Positions 18,824 to 29,110 of a stretch of 64,000 bases of DNA are shown here, piece after piece. Both the position numbers and the translations under genes were made by a program. Source of the DNA: Paracoccaceae bacterium (GTDB lineage: Bacteria; Pseudomonadota; Alphaproteobacteria; Rhodobacterales; Rhodobacteraceae); contig JAPOTI010000047.1 in the NCBI GenBank assembly GCA_026709265.1, positions 1 through 64,000 of the forward strand. Direction: 5' to 3'. Every line of letters begins with the position of its first letter. Within the stretch, counting starts at the first letter, position 1. Below the pieces are notes generated by a model. That model saw only the letters and a program-made list of their open reading frames with translations, was not told the origin of the DNA and made no database searches.

Positions 18824-19687
18824 TCACAAGTCCTTTGCCAACCGTGGGTCAAGGGCATCTCGCAACCCATCCCCGATCAATTGTAACACCAGAACCGAGA
18901 TCGAGATGGCGACACCCGGATAGAGTATCAGGAATGCCGCTTGGTCAATATATTGCCGGCCTTCGTTGATCATCGTACCCCAAGTGGGCGTTGAAGGATC
19001 AATACCAACACCAAGAAAGCTCAACCCCGCTTCGGCCAGCATGGCGTAGGCAAATATGAAAGTTGCCTGAACGATAATCGGGGACAGAATGTTGGGAAGC
19101 ACATGGCGAACCATGATCGCCGGGGTCGAGACACCGAGTGCCATCGCGGCCTCGACAAAAGGCAGCTCTCGGATTACCAATGTTGAGGCGCGGACAATGC
19201 GGGCAATCCGTGGTGCGTACACGATTGCAAGTGCCAGGATAACATTGACAGCCGAACCGCCCAGGATCGAAACCAATGCAATCGCCAATAAAATATCCGG
19301 AAAGGCCATCATGGCATCGACCAGACGTGAAAGTGGGGCATCGAGTTGCCGGAAGAAGCCAGCGCAGAGGCCAAGCACAACGCCGACCAGTGACGACAAA
19401 GCCGCAACACCAAGCCCGACACTGAGCGACACACGACCCGCGAAAAGAAGACGCGAAGCAACGTCCCGTCCAAAAGCATCTGCTCCCAGAATAAAGTCGG
19501 CCCCGGGAGCCGTGAGGCGGTCACGAACACTCATCTTGGCAGGATCGCTTGGTGCAACGACAGAGGCAAAGGCACACAACAATGCGATGATTGCAAAGAC
19601 GATGAGCGCGAATAAAACCGCCCGACGCGCAAATAACAGCTCAAGAAACTTGGCTTCGAATGCGGCGGGCGATGGGTGCGTCGCCAT
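18824..19687 (-). CDS. Dipeptide ABC transporter permease (DppC-like)
   Basis: DRLTAPGADFILGADAFGRDVASRLLFAGRVSLSVGL; EAAMALGVSTPAIMVRHVLPNILSPIIVQATF. Confidence 0.93.
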   Translation of the reverse strand: MATHPSPAAFEAKFLELLFARRAVLFALIVFAIIALLCAFASVVAPSDPAKMSVRDRLTAPGADFILGADAFGRDVASRLLFAGRVSLSVGLGVAALSSLVGVVLGLCAGFFRQLDAPLSRLVDAMMAFPDILLAIALVSILGGSAVNVILALAIVYAPRIARIVRASTLVIRELPFVEAAMALGVSTPAIMVRHVLPNILSPIIVQATFIFAYAMLAEAGLSFLGVGIDPSTPTWGTMINEGRQYIDQAAFLILYPGVAISISVLVLQLIGDGLRDALDPRLAKDL

Positions 19688-20628
19688 CAGTATTTGACCC
19701 GTTTGTCGACCAGCAGATAGGCGAGATCGGTCAACAGGTTGATAAGAACATAAAATGAGGCAACAACGATGAGGGTGCCTTGAATGACGGGATAGTCCCG
19801 ACGCAAAACCGCACTGACCACGAGGTTACCCATGCCGGGTATGTTAAATACGCGTTCAGTTACAACTGCACCCGAGACGAGCAACGCAAAAGTCAGGCCG
19901 ATGACGGTAATGATTGGAATCGCGGCATTCTTGAGGGCATGGAGCAAGATAACGCGGCCCTCGCCCATACCCTTGGAACGTGCTGTGCGGATATAATCCT
20001 CACCCAGAATGTCCAACATTGAAGCACGGGTGAAGCGTAAAATGAGCGCCGAATTGACAATTCCCAGGACAATTGACGGCAACAAGAGATGACGCATGCG
20101 CTCCCAAAACATCGCGTCGGGACCGCCATATCCGGAAGCCGGGAACCAACCGAGGTCGGTGGCGAGATACCGTTGCAGCATCAGACCTGTCCAAAAGCTG
20201 GGCACCGATGCCGCGAGCATGGCGGTGCTGATGGTTGTCTGGTCGAGCAACGAGCCGCGCCGGTATGCCGTGTATATTCCAATCGGCACGGCGATCAACA
20301 ATGCAATGAGCAACGAAAACAGCGAGAGAAAAACGGTGGGTTCCGCCCGACCTAAAAGTACGTCTGTGACGGGCTGCTTGAAGAAAATCGATGTTCCCAA
20401 ATCACCGCGTAGAGCGTTAGAAACGAAGGCAAGGTACTGAACAATGATTGGGCGATCGAGACCCAGTTGGGCTCTCAATTCAGCAGCGTCTTCGGCAGTC
20501 GACTCAGGCCCAAGCATGACAGCGGCCGGATCTCCTGGTGCCAGGCGAACAATGATGAAGGCAATGGTCAAAACGAGAAAAATGACCACGACCATCCCCA
20601 AACACCGCCGCAGGAGATAATTTCGCAT
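19687..20628 (-). CDS. Dipeptide ABC transporter permease (DppB-like)
   Basis: MRNYLLRRCLGMVVVIFLVLTIAFIIVRLAPGDPAAVM; IRTARSKGMGEGRVILLHALKNAAIPIITVIG. Confidence 0.93.
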   Translation of the reverse strand: MRNYLLRRCLGMVVVIFLVLTIAFIIVRLAPGDPAAVMLGPESTAEDAAELRAQLGLDRPIIVQYLAFVSNALRGDLGTSIFFKQPVTDVLLGRAEPTVFLSLFSLLIALLIAVPIGIYTAYRRGSLLDQTTISTAMLAASVPSFWTGLMLQRYLATDLGWFPASGYGGPDAMFWERMRHLLLPSIVLGIVNSALILRFTRASMLDILGEDYIRTARSKGMGEGRVILLHALKNAAIPIITVIGLTFALLVSGAVVTERVFNIPGMGNLVVSAVLRRDYPVIQGTLIVVASFYVLINLLTDLAYLLVDKRVKY

Positions 20629-20676
20629 TGTGGCGTACCATGTGGGGGCCGCGCGTGGCGACCCCCAGGCTTACCG

Positions 20677-22200
20677 TTAGTTTACTTTAGCATTCCAGAA
20701 AAACGGCCACGGTGTGGCGGTGATCCCTTCAAAACCCTTCGCTGAACCCATCAACGCGTTGAATGCACCGATCTTGATGAAACCGACATCCTCAAACACC
20801 TGGTTCTGGAGTTGAGCAAATAATTCGCGACGTGTCGTTGGATCAGTCTCTGTCGTGAACGATGCCAGAATTGTATCCTTTTCAGGATTCGACCAACCCA
20901 GACGCGAAGACTTGGAATACAGGCTCGTCAGTGCCGGCTCCGGCAGAAACGGTGAATGTGTGATGTAGATGTCCCACAGCGCCGGGTCGTTGCGTCGCTG
21001 GCCCAGTGTCGCCCAATCGACGACATCCATTTGCACCGTGAACCCTGCCGCTTCGAGTACCACCTTGGCGACTTCGGCCATCTTGAAATGGAATTCGTAC
21101 TGCCGCGAAGTCAGGATCCGGAGCGGCGTACCATCATAATTTGCGCTTTCGAGAAGCTGTGCTGCTCTGGATTGGTCGTTTTGGTTGAACAATTCAACAC
21201 CTGCGTCAGAACGCCATACCCAACCTTCGGGATACATGGGTCCATCGACAATAAAGAAATTGTCGTCACCGAATGCTGCAAAAAGCATATCATCGATAGG
21301 TAGCGCCGCTTGCAACGCTTGACGCATCGTCTTGTCTGTCAGAAGTCCGGCCTTGTGATTGATTGCCCAAATTGGCCACCCGAATGGTTTCAGAAGGATT
21401 GGATCCGCTGCTTCCGATGCTTCCAGCCTTGCAAAACTTTCTGCTGGCAGGCCATCGGCGAATACGACTTCCCCGGCAAGAAGACTTTCAACTCGAGTAC
21501 TCGCATCCGGAATGGGGACAAAGCGAATCTCGTCCGGGATCTGGTTGCGTGCTCCTGAAGCGCCATTGGATGGCTCGCTACGGGACGAATAGCCATCAAA
21601 TCGAACCAATTGCAGATATTGATCAGGAACATGCTCTGCGATCATGTAGGGACCGGTACCAACAATGGTGTCGATCGTCTCCCCGATGATCTCCTCGGGA
21701 TAGACAACTGCAGCAGAATTCGAGAATGCCAGCAACGACAGAAGCGGGGAATATGGCTCGTTCATGGTGATCGTGATCTCATAGTCACCCGTTGCGTCAA
21801 TGGATGCAACTCTGTCTGCCACGCCCTTGCCACGCGGTGAAATTGTCAGCCAGCGATTGAGTGAGGCAGCGACATCTGCTGAATCCATCGACGAGCCATC
21901 ATGGAAACTGATGCCCTGGCGGATCCCGATAACATAGGTTTTGCCATCATCTGAAATCGTCGGCAGATCGGTTGCGAGGAGCGGGGCAATGTTCCATCCG
22001 GAATCAAACGTATAGAGCGTCTCAACAAAATGCTGTGTCACAATCGAGACTACATCTTTGGTTGAAATCATCGGATCAAATGTATCCGCCTCACCGATGA
22101 TACCGACGTCGATCTTGGCCGCATATACCGGCGCAAAAGATGTCGCACCTGCAAGCATTGCACCGAAAAGTATGTGTTTCGGTTTGGATAGACAAAACAT
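20677..22200 (-). CDS. Dipeptide/oligopeptide ABC transporter substrate-binding protein (DppA-like)
   Basis: Signal peptide; EADTFDPMISTKDVVSIVTQHFVETLYTFD; ATDLPTISDDGKTYVIGIRQGISFHDGSSMDSADVAASL SBP_bac_5 signature. Confidence 0.92.
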   Translation of the reverse strand: MFCLSKPKHILFGAMLAGATSFAPVYAAKIDVGIIGEADTFDPMISTKDVVSIVTQHFVETLYTFDSGWNIAPLLATDLPTISDDGKTYVIGIRQGISFHDGSSMDSADVAASLNRWLTISPRGKGVADRVASIDATGDYEITITMNEPYSPLLSLLAFSNSAAVVYPEEIIGETIDTIVGTGPYMIAEHVPDQYLQLVRFDGYSSRSEPSNGASGARNQIPDEIRFVPIPDASTRVESLLAGEVVFADGLPAESFARLEASEAADPILLKPFGWPIWAINHKAGLLTDKTMRQALQAALPIDDMLFAAFGDDNFFIVDGPMYPEGWVWRSDAGVELFNQNDQSRAAQLLESANYDGTPLRILTSRQYEFHFKMAEVAKVVLEAAGFTVQMDVVDWATLGQRRNDPALWDIYITHSPFLPEPALTSLYSKSSRLGWSNPEKDTILASFTTETDPTTRRELFAQLQNQVFEDVGFIKIGAFNALMGSAKGFEGITATPWPFFWNAKVN

Positions 22201-22242
22201 AACTAACCTCCCTAATTATAGAATAGACTTCTTAAATATGGT

Positions 22243-22272
22243 ATATTATGCGTACACAAATCTTGATGTCAA
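22243..22272 (-). promoter_or_regulatory. Predicted sigma70-type promoter of operon 2 (TTGACA-18-TAATAT)
   Basis: Minus strand TTGACA (22272-22267), 18-nt spacer, TAATAT (22248-22243); inside the block duplicated at 11836..12030. Confidence 0.6.
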
Positions 22273-22410
22273 GTTGAATGTTTTCCGCATTTGCCCTTGC
22301 TTTGGGATTCGACAGAATTGGGAAAACCCTTGCCTTCATAGAAAGATTGTTGCATAGTTATGGAAATTAGAACTAAAGTCAGCGAATTGGCTTTGAGGAC
22401 GTGATCACGA

Positions 22411-23259
22411 TTGAAAGATAGAGACGAACCCGGACAGTATGGTGATACGTTGAGCCTGGACGAGCATGGACCGTGGACAACAGTTACCCGACAATCCAAA
22501 AAACGTATTGGTGCGATTCACCGTGCCTTGCAGATTCTTGACCTTCTCACCGAGCGTGCGGTGCCGATGAGCACGTATGAATTGGCGCGCACGTTGGGTG
22601 CGCCCGCCTCGACAATCTACAAGATCACAGATGAACTGGTCAACTGTGCGATGCTGACCCGGGATAAGGAAGGTCGCATCTGGCTCGGGCCACGACTGAT
22701 GCGCTACGGACTGACCTATCGTGCCCGCATGGATGCATTTGTCACCGCAAAACGTGTCATGGAAAGGCTTTGCACCGAGATTGGTGAAACCGTGCAAATC
22801 TGCGCACGTGATGAAGATATGATGAGCGTGATCGGAATGGCCCGTGGCAAGGGGCATTTTAATGTCGCCTCCGATGTCGGGACACGCGTTCCGCTGAACT
22901 GGACGGCTTCGGGACGCCTGCTGCTCGGCCATCTCCCCCACGAAGAACGACGGGACATTTTTGAGCGAACGGCTCGTCCATCCGAAACCGGATTGGCAGA
23001 CACTGATCCCGACCTGCTGGCACGGATATCCGGGGATGAGTTCAAGGCGCGGGTGGCCGTTCAGATGGGGGCATCGGAATATGCAGTCGCCTGCATTGCT
23101 TCGCCGATCCGTGATACCTTCGGAGCTTGTCAGGCCACGATCTCCATTGTCCTGCCCGAATCACGCGCCCAGGCCGAACTGCCTCAATTTATTGCCGCCG
23201 TAACTCAGGCGGCGCAAAGCGTCGAACGTGCCATCATTCTCGATGGAAACCTCGAATAA
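22411..23259 (+). CDS. IclR family transcriptional regulator
   Basis: IGAIHRALQILDLLTERAVPMSTYELARTLGAPASTIYKITDELVNCAML HTH and IclR effector domain (GTRVPLNWTASGRLLLGHL...). Confidence 0.93.
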   Translation: MKDRDEPGQYGDTLSLDEHGPWTTVTRQSKKRIGAIHRALQILDLLTERAVPMSTYELARTLGAPASTIYKITDELVNCAMLTRDKEGRIWLGPRLMRYGLTYRARMDAFVTAKRVMERLCTEIGETVQICARDEDMMSVIGMARGKGHFNVASDVGTRVPLNWTASGRLLLGHLPHEERRDIFERTARPSETGLADTDPDLLARISGDEFKARVAVQMGASEYAVACIASPIRDTFGACQATISIVLPESRAQAELPQFIAAVTQAAQSVERAIILDGNLE

Positions 23260-23767
23260 ATTGATCTTGACCCATCTTAACGTTGCGTTGAATTGAATTC
23301 ACACCTGTTTCGCAGCACCCCTCGGGCAACAGGTCTTTGGCAGTTTCACACCTGTGGCAAGAACTTCTGGCTCAATATATATCAGCAGATAGGGTTCGAC
23401 CCCAGAACGTCCAAAGACATAGAGATTGATATCAGAATCCAGGCAAGCGTCATGTTCGCCCGTCTGCACAAGTAGATCTGAATTGAACCTTTCGTGAAAT
23501 TGAGCTTTTATAATGTGATCTCCAAAAACAATTTCATACACTGATCACAAGCTCCCTCTTGTGTCCCTGAACCGGCGGAGCGCCGCAAAGATTCCAGTCT
23601 TATTCAATCCAAACAGAAAAACCATCGACAGCAATAAAGCCGGACAGCAAACGCCACTCATTCGGAAGGACGATAGCACCGGGTTCACGCGTCGTGAACG
23701 ACACCAGAGAAGCAAAGAGCCGGTTCCCCGGCCCGGGAAGACCCCAAGGTCAAGCCACAAATAGGGA

Positions 23768-23971
23768 TCAAAGCCGCATGGCCAATTGCAGTGCAAGAAC
23801 CAGGCAGGTGATAACGAGGGTAAGGATGATGATGTGAACCAGTGAATGGCGTGTTCCAGCAAACAGCATCGTCTTGTGACGCGACAATTCACTTCCAATC
23901 ACAATTGACGTTACACTCACTGCAACTGTGAGAGCCGTCATCAACCGCCCCCGCATGATTTGTATTTCCAT
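23768..23971 (-). CDS. Small membrane protein of unknown function
   Basis: MEIQIMRGRLMTALTVAVSVTSIVIGSELSRHKTMLFAGTRHSLVHIIILTLVITCLVLALQLAMRL: two hydrophobic segments. Unconfirmed. Confidence 0.35.
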   Translation of the reverse strand: MEIQIMRGRLMTALTVAVSVTSIVIGSELSRHKTMLFAGTRHSLVHIIILTLVITCLVLALQLAMRL

Positions 23972-24156
23972 GGTTGGCTCCTTGGAACTCAACCAAAAAG
24001 GCTCCCCGCAAGCCTTGCATTCTGGGCTTTGGTCGAAATGCGCCTTTGGCCGCGGATGTTCGCGCGATCAAACCGCATCTCTCTGAAACGGACGCATATT
24101 GCACCGCTGGCATCGATATATCGAATGTTGGCTTGTATATTGGCAGGAAAGCATGA

Positions 24157-24858
24157 ATGGTTGATTGTACAATTGTGGCGGAGTCAGCATTGGTTGAATG
24201 GATCATTTCACGGGGTCTGACAGATTATGCCGACGCCATCTCGAGGATGGAGGGACGTGCTGAATCCATCGCTTGTCATCAAGCCGATGAAATGATCTGG
24301 CTCCTCGAACACCCCTCGCTCTTTACGACCGGAACAGCGACGTGCGAAGACGATTTTGCCGAAGATCCACCATTTCCCGTTTTTCAGACCGGACGTGGTG
24401 GGCGCGTGACTTATCACGGACCCGGACAGCGGATTATCTATACCATGCTGGACTTGAGGCAACGCGGTCGTGATGTACGCCACTTCGTACGACAATGCGA
24501 ACAATGGGTAATCGAATCACTTTCACAGCTCGGGGTCGTTTCGGGCCGAAATCCGCCCCACACCGGTGTCTGGACCTGGCACCAAGGACACCAGGTCAAG
24601 CTGGCTGCAATGGGGTTTCGTATCAGGCGATGGGTGACCTTTCATGGGATTTCGATCAATGTGAATCCTGACCTCAACCATTATCGGTCAATCGTTCCCT
24701 GTGGAATCCGTAGCCATGGTGTCACCAGCCTGACTGATGTCGGCTACAAGATTGATATGGCAGATCTTGATACGGCATTGCAGATGGCTTTTGACTCATG
24801 CTTTGAAACCACGCCATCAAGGCGCTTGTTCGACCCGGACAGTCTTTTCGAAGGTTGA
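24157..24858 (+). CDS. lipB: Octanoyltransferase
   Basis: QTGRGGRVTYHGPGQRIIYTMLDL, KLAAMGFRIRRWVTFHGISINVN, IVPCGI...GVTSL. Confidence 0.96.
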   Translation: MVDCTIVAESALVEWIISRGLTDYADAISRMEGRAESIACHQADEMIWLLEHPSLFTTGTATCEDDFAEDPPFPVFQTGRGGRVTYHGPGQRIIYTMLDLRQRGRDVRHFVRQCEQWVIESLSQLGVVSGRNPPHTGVWTWHQGHQVKLAAMGFRIRRWVTFHGISINVNPDLNHYRSIVPCGIRSHGVTSLTDVGYKIDMADLDTALQMAFDSCFETTPSRRLFDPDSLFEG

Positions 24859-24943
24859 GAACGGAAGTGGCTTCGCTTAAAAACCTATGTGGGGCGACGG
24901 AACCCGATGGATTCGCCGAGCAGAATTGAGCTGGAGTATTGGA

Positions 24944-26623
24944 ATGGCTGACATAACTGCGCATGCAGCAGAACAACATGACGGAAAAGAATCCGGATTC
25001 TTTACGCGATGGTTCATGTCCACGAACCATAAGGATATCGGTATTCTTTACCTCGTCACTGCCGCACTTGTCGGTTTTATATCGGTTGCATTTACCGTCT
25101 ATATGCGGATGGAACTGATGGACCCGGGCGTCCAGTATATGTGTGCAGAAGGTGCCAGTCTCATTGCGGCAACTGTTGAGAATTGCACACCAAACGGCCA
25201 TCTGTGGAATGTCCTGGTCACCGGTCATGGCATCCTGATGATGTTTTTTGTGGTGATCCCTGCCCTCTTCGGTGGGTTCGGCAACTACTTCATGCCATTG
25301 ATGATCGGCGCTCCTGACATGGCATTCCCCCGCCTCAACAATCTCAGCTACTGGATGTTCGTCGCTGGTACGGCGCTTGCCGTCGCATCGGTCTTGGCCC
25401 CGGGTGGCAATGGCCAATCGGGTTCCGGTGTTGGCTGGGTGTTATATGCACCACTCTCCACACGCGAAGCCGGCATGTCGATGGATCTGGCAATTTTTGC
25501 AGTGCACCTGTCGGGTGCATCGTCAATTCTTGGCGCAATCAACATGATTACGACTTTTTTGAACATGCGGACGCCGGGTATGACTTTGCATAAGACCCCA
25601 TTATTCGCGTGGTCGATTTTTGTGACCGCATGGCTGATTCTGCTGGCACTGCCAGTACTCGCGGGGGCGATTACAATGCTCCTCACTGACCGCAATTTCG
25701 GCACAACATTCTTTGATCCCGCGGGTGGTGGTGACCCTGTCCTGTATCAGCATCTCCTGTGGTTCTTTGGACATCCAGAGGTCTACATTATCATCGTGCC
25801 GGGGTTCGGAATTATCTCCCACGTCATCTCGACCTTCTCCAAAAAGCCCATTTTTGGCTATCTTCCAATGGTCTATGCGATGGTGGCCATTGGTGCGCTT
25901 GGATTCATCGTTTGGGCCCATCATATGTATACGGTGGGAATGAGCCTCACTCAGCAATCCTATTTCATGCTGGCAACCATGGTCATCGCGGTGCCGACTG
26001 GCATCAAGATCTTCTCCTGGATTGCAACGATGTGGGGCGGTTCGCTGGAATTCAAAACCCCGATGCTCTGGGCGCTGGGATTTCTTTTCTTGTTTACCGT
26101 GGGCGGCGTGACCGGAATCGTTCTGGCGCAGGCGGGCATCGACCGCGCCTATCACGACACTTACTATGTGGTGGCGCATTTCCATTATGTGATGTCACTG
26201 GGTGCCGTTTTCTGCATATTTGCCGGGATCTATTACTGGATCGGAAAAATGACGGGGCGGCAATATCCGGAATGGGCCGGCAAGCTTCATTTCTGGATGA
26301 TGTTTATCGGGTCCAACATCACCTTCTTTCCGCAGCATTTTCTGGGGAGGCAGGGAATGCCAAGGCGCTATATCGATTATCCTGAAGCCTACGCTTACTG
26401 GAATGAAATCTCGTCTTACGGGGCTTACCTGTCTTTTGCCTCTTTCATTCTTTTCATTGGTATCGTTGCCTATACCCTGTTGGCGGGCAAACGTGTTGAT
26501 GAACCGGCCTATTGGGGTGAACATGCTGACACTCTGGAATGGGTGCATTCCAATCCACCGCCGCACCATACGTATGAAACCTTGCCACAACCCGAGATGT
26601 GGCAGCGAAGGGTGCATGGTTAG
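24944..26623 (+). CDS. ctaD: Cytochrome c oxidase subunit I
   Basis: [76 protein letters not shown]. Start MADITAH at 24944. Confidence 0.97.
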   Translation: MADITAHAAEQHDGKESGFFTRWFMSTNHKDIGILYLVTAALVGFISVAFTVYMRMELMDPGVQYMCAEGASLIAATVENCTPNGHLWNVLVTGHGILMMFFVVIPALFGGFGNYFMPLMIGAPDMAFPRLNNLSYWMFVAGTALAVASVLAPGGNGQSGSGVGWVLYAPLSTREAGMSMDLAIFAVHLSGASSILGAINMITTFLNMRTPGMTLHKTPLFAWSIFVTAWLILLALPVLAGAITMLLTDRNFGTTFFDPAGGGDPVLYQHLLWFFGHPEVYIIIVPGFGIISHVISTFSKKPIFGYLPMVYAMVAIGALGFIVWAHHMYTVGMSLTQQSYFMLATMVIAVPTGIKIFSWIATMWGGSLEFKTPMLWALGFLFLFTVGGVTGIVLAQAGIDRAYHDTYYVVAHFHYVMSLGAVFCIFAGIYYWIGKMTGRQYPEWAGKLHFWMMFIGSNITFFPQHFLGRQGMPRRYIDYPEAYAYWNEISSYGAYLSFASFILFIGIVAYTLLAGKRVDEPAYWGEHADTLEWVHSNPPPHHTYETLPQPEMWQRRVHG

Positions 26624-27084
26624 GGCCTGCAGACATTTGATCGTGAAATTTACCGGATTGGTAGCCACGAAACTTTCAGGATCGTCAAGTCCAGGGGCGG
26701 TGTCGGCAATTGAGGTGTAATCGTATGAGTCAATATAGAACAATCTTGTCGGAAAAATGAGCAAGTAGATGACACCTTTCTGTCCTGGCAACAGGACCGA
26801 TCCCGGAAGAAACGCAGATAACCGACTATGCGACAAGGCCGTTCTTTGACCATTTCGGGCAGGATCCCCTAACGCGATGAACGGCAACGGATCAAGAATT
26901 TCTTTTCCAAAACCAAAGAATCTCGCAGTAGGAAAAGGATTATGACCAAACCGTATCAAGCGCGGCACGATAATTGTCAACCGGCCTTAAACCTCTGAAA
27001 TCAAGCCAGACAATAAATGAGCAGGAATTGCTGTCTTCCATATGCAGGAGAGTCCTACACAGCGCGGAACCCTGGCGTTGTGTG

Positions 27085-28380
27085 TCATGATGCCTGGGGT
27101 GAAGGCAACTGGTCCGGATCCAAACCGCCCCTTGTGATGATATAGCGCTGAAAACTGGGGATCGGACAGGTCAGCTGGCCCGTGTCGGGATCGTCCTGCA
27201 ACGCCCCGCAATGGATGAGATGCGTGACATACGACTCCGCATCATGGCCTTTGGGAATGCGCCATTCACGTGAAGCCCCGCTGTCGGCATAGGCGTCAAC
27301 CCAATCAATCACCTGTCCGATGGTTGTGTGTTGACCTTCCATCCGGGACTTCCCCAGCTCAAACATCACGCGTCCCACCAGTTTGCGCGAGACGGCCATG
27401 TCCTGGCTGAACTGGGTGGCATAATAGCCATGCCGCAGCGCATCGCTGCGCGCCTGCACCCGGTCCCAGTCGGTGATCCTGTCGAGATTCCCGTTGATGC
27501 CCGGCTCCAGCGCCGCCTCGGCGAGGGCCTGCTGCGCCCAGTGCACATGCCGGGGCCAGCCGTCGGTGGTGTCCATCACCGCCAGTGCCCGCCCACGGCA
27601 CTTCTCCATCGTCACCCCGAAATGGGCGCAAAACCGATCCAGGAGTTCGCTACATTCCGCCCGGGTCAAACTCCCGAGGGAATGGGCGCGGATCCCATGG
27701 GTCAATCCCAGATCGCGTAACCGCGATTGGGTATCGCCAAGGCCTGCACAGACCAGGGTGAGGGGTAATTTTGTCCGGGCTTCATGGATCGCCTGCAAAA
27801 ACCGGGAATATGTTGAATCGCGGCTGGGCGAGAGGTTCTGAGCTTCATCCACCGCCACGATCACTGGTGAATCCCATTGTGATGCGGGAAAAACCTGATG
27901 CAGAGACCCAATGGTTTCAATGTTGTGGGATTGAAACAGCGTGGCTAGGTTCAGGGACAGGTCTGCGCGCCCCAGAACATCCAAAAGTGCCAGATTCCCC
28001 AGCGTACGGGCCACCGTTTGGGCCAGTTTTCTCAACTGTGACTTTGGCGTGATCCCCAGGGCCCCAATCGCCCGTAAAACGTCCGGGAATTGATCACAGA
28101 GTTCAACACTGGAAATTTCCAGTGTTTTCGGCACATGTGGCTGTATATTCTGTGTTGCCAGTTCACTCAGGACCGAACTCTTGCCCGCACCCGGCGCGCC
28201 CTGGATAATGATGGCGTTCCCCGGCACCGCCTGTTGTCCGGACCGGACCCGCACCAAGGTGCGGTGCGCCTTGGTAAGAATCTCCCCGAGCAGATCCTCA
28301 CGCCCCACAAAAACCGGGGGATGATCCTTGGCCCCGTCATCAACAAAATCCTGCAGCGCGTCCCGTTGAAACGCGGTCAT
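27085..28380 (-). CDS. Orphan AAA+ ATPase (AAA_16/22, Orc1/Cdc6-like fold)
   Basis: VGREDLLGEIL, IIIQGAPGAGKSSVLSEL (Walker A), VIVAVDEAQNL (Walker B). Confidence 0.75.
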   Translation of the reverse strand: MTAFQRDALQDFVDDGAKDHPPVFVGREDLLGEILTKAHRTLVRVRSGQQAVPGNAIIIQGAPGAGKSSVLSELATQNIQPHVPKTLEISSVELCDQFPDVLRAIGALGITPKSQLRKLAQTVARTLGNLALLDVLGRADLSLNLATLFQSHNIETIGSLHQVFPASQWDSPVIVAVDEAQNLSPSRDSTYSRFLQAIHEARTKLPLTLVCAGLGDTQSRLRDLGLTHGIRAHSLGSLTRAECSELLDRFCAHFGVTMEKCRGRALAVMDTTDGWPRHVHWAQQALAEAALEPGINGNLDRITDWDRVQARSDALRHGYYATQFSQDMAVSRKLVGRVMFELGKSRMEGQHTTIGQVIDWVDAYADSGASREWRIPKGHDAESYVTHLIHCGALQDDPDTGQLTCPIPSFQRYIITRGGLDPDQLPSPQAS

Positions 28381-28503
28381 CCTGTCACCTCTTCAACAGC
28401 CAGATGGATGATGGATGTGCCTTTTGAGAGACCCATTTCAATACAGTCTGCCAGCCGTTCGTACGAACGGATCAGATTTTTGCGCTCCACACTCTCAAAA
28501 AGC
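28381..28503 (-). pseudogene. C-terminal remnant of an upstream gene overlapping the AAA ATPase start
   Basis: Minus-strand reading ...LFESVERKNLIRSYERLADCIEMGLSKGTSIIHLAVEEVTG* ends in GTGACAGGATGA, overlapping the ATPase ATG; the ORF is open upstream but not recognisable. Confidence 0.4.
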
Positions 28504-28856
28504 TGAAGATTTTCTTTCTGAAGCACGAACATTCGAGGTCTCTATTCGGGGATCAAGCGCAGCCGCCCGACGGCATGGTGCGTCGATTTTTTTGCGAATG
28601 TGGATCTGAGTGGGCATTTCCGTAAGTCCAGATGGCCGCCTGCTCCCGCAGATCTTCATCGGATATCTTGTGTTTCTTGGCGGCTTCATACATTGCCGTC
28701 AGATCGGGGCAAGGCGGAGTGCGTTTGATTGCTGATTTTCTGTCTGCCATCTGTCCTTTTCCTCTCTTGTTAACATTTTAATTGCCGCGGCGGACAAAGC
28801 AAGACATCTGTCGCTGGATTCAGACCTACAGTTTATCAGAAACCGCTCCAGACCGC

Positions 28857-28906
28857 GGATTCTCAACTTGTTTGTCGCCAGTTTTCAGGTTGATTGACGC
28901 GCTATA
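28857..28906 (+). repeat. Dispersed repeat R1, copy a
   Basis: GGATTCTCAACTTGTTTGTCGCCAGTTTTCAGGTTGATTGACGCGCTATA; matches 61117..61168 and, inverted, 62965..63016. Confidence 0.75.
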
Positions 28907-29110
28907 GTTGCGCCATGACACCGCAGGCGGCCTCACGCCAGCCCGGTTCAGCGGCCTGTCCATCAAGCTCTTCATCATGCATCCGCAGCCGGGTGCCATC
29001 CAACGAGACCCGTAGGGCCACCACATCATCATGCAGGTTCTCATCGCCCCGTACTTCTGTGCGGAGATCATCGTCCTGATCCTCAAACTCCTGACCCGGC
29101 AAGCCTCCAC
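28902..29110 (-). pseudogene. Fragment of ISKra4-like transposase (central region)
   Basis: EVRGDENLHDDVVALRVSLDGTRLRMHDEELDGQAAEPGWREAACGVMAQL resembles the VSLDG...GWREA(S)CG region of ISKra4 transposases (from memory). Confidence 0.5.

Noticed and set aside
23545-23898. Possible VPLPA/PEP-CTERM-like sorting tail (…PALLLSMVFLFGLNKTGIFAALRRFRDTRGSL)
   Set aside because: No VPLPA motif and a Cys/Trp-rich implausible N-terminus; probably a decayed or non-coding frame.
24944-26623. Solitary ctaD without ctaC/ctaE nearby
   Set aside because: A separate ctaD is common in alphaproteobacteria; not noteworthy without the rest of the genome.
26195-26980. 261-aa minus-strand ORF overlapping the ctaD 3' end
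   Set aside because: Antisense to a clear ctaD over much of its length and no recognisable motifs; an opposite-strand artefact.
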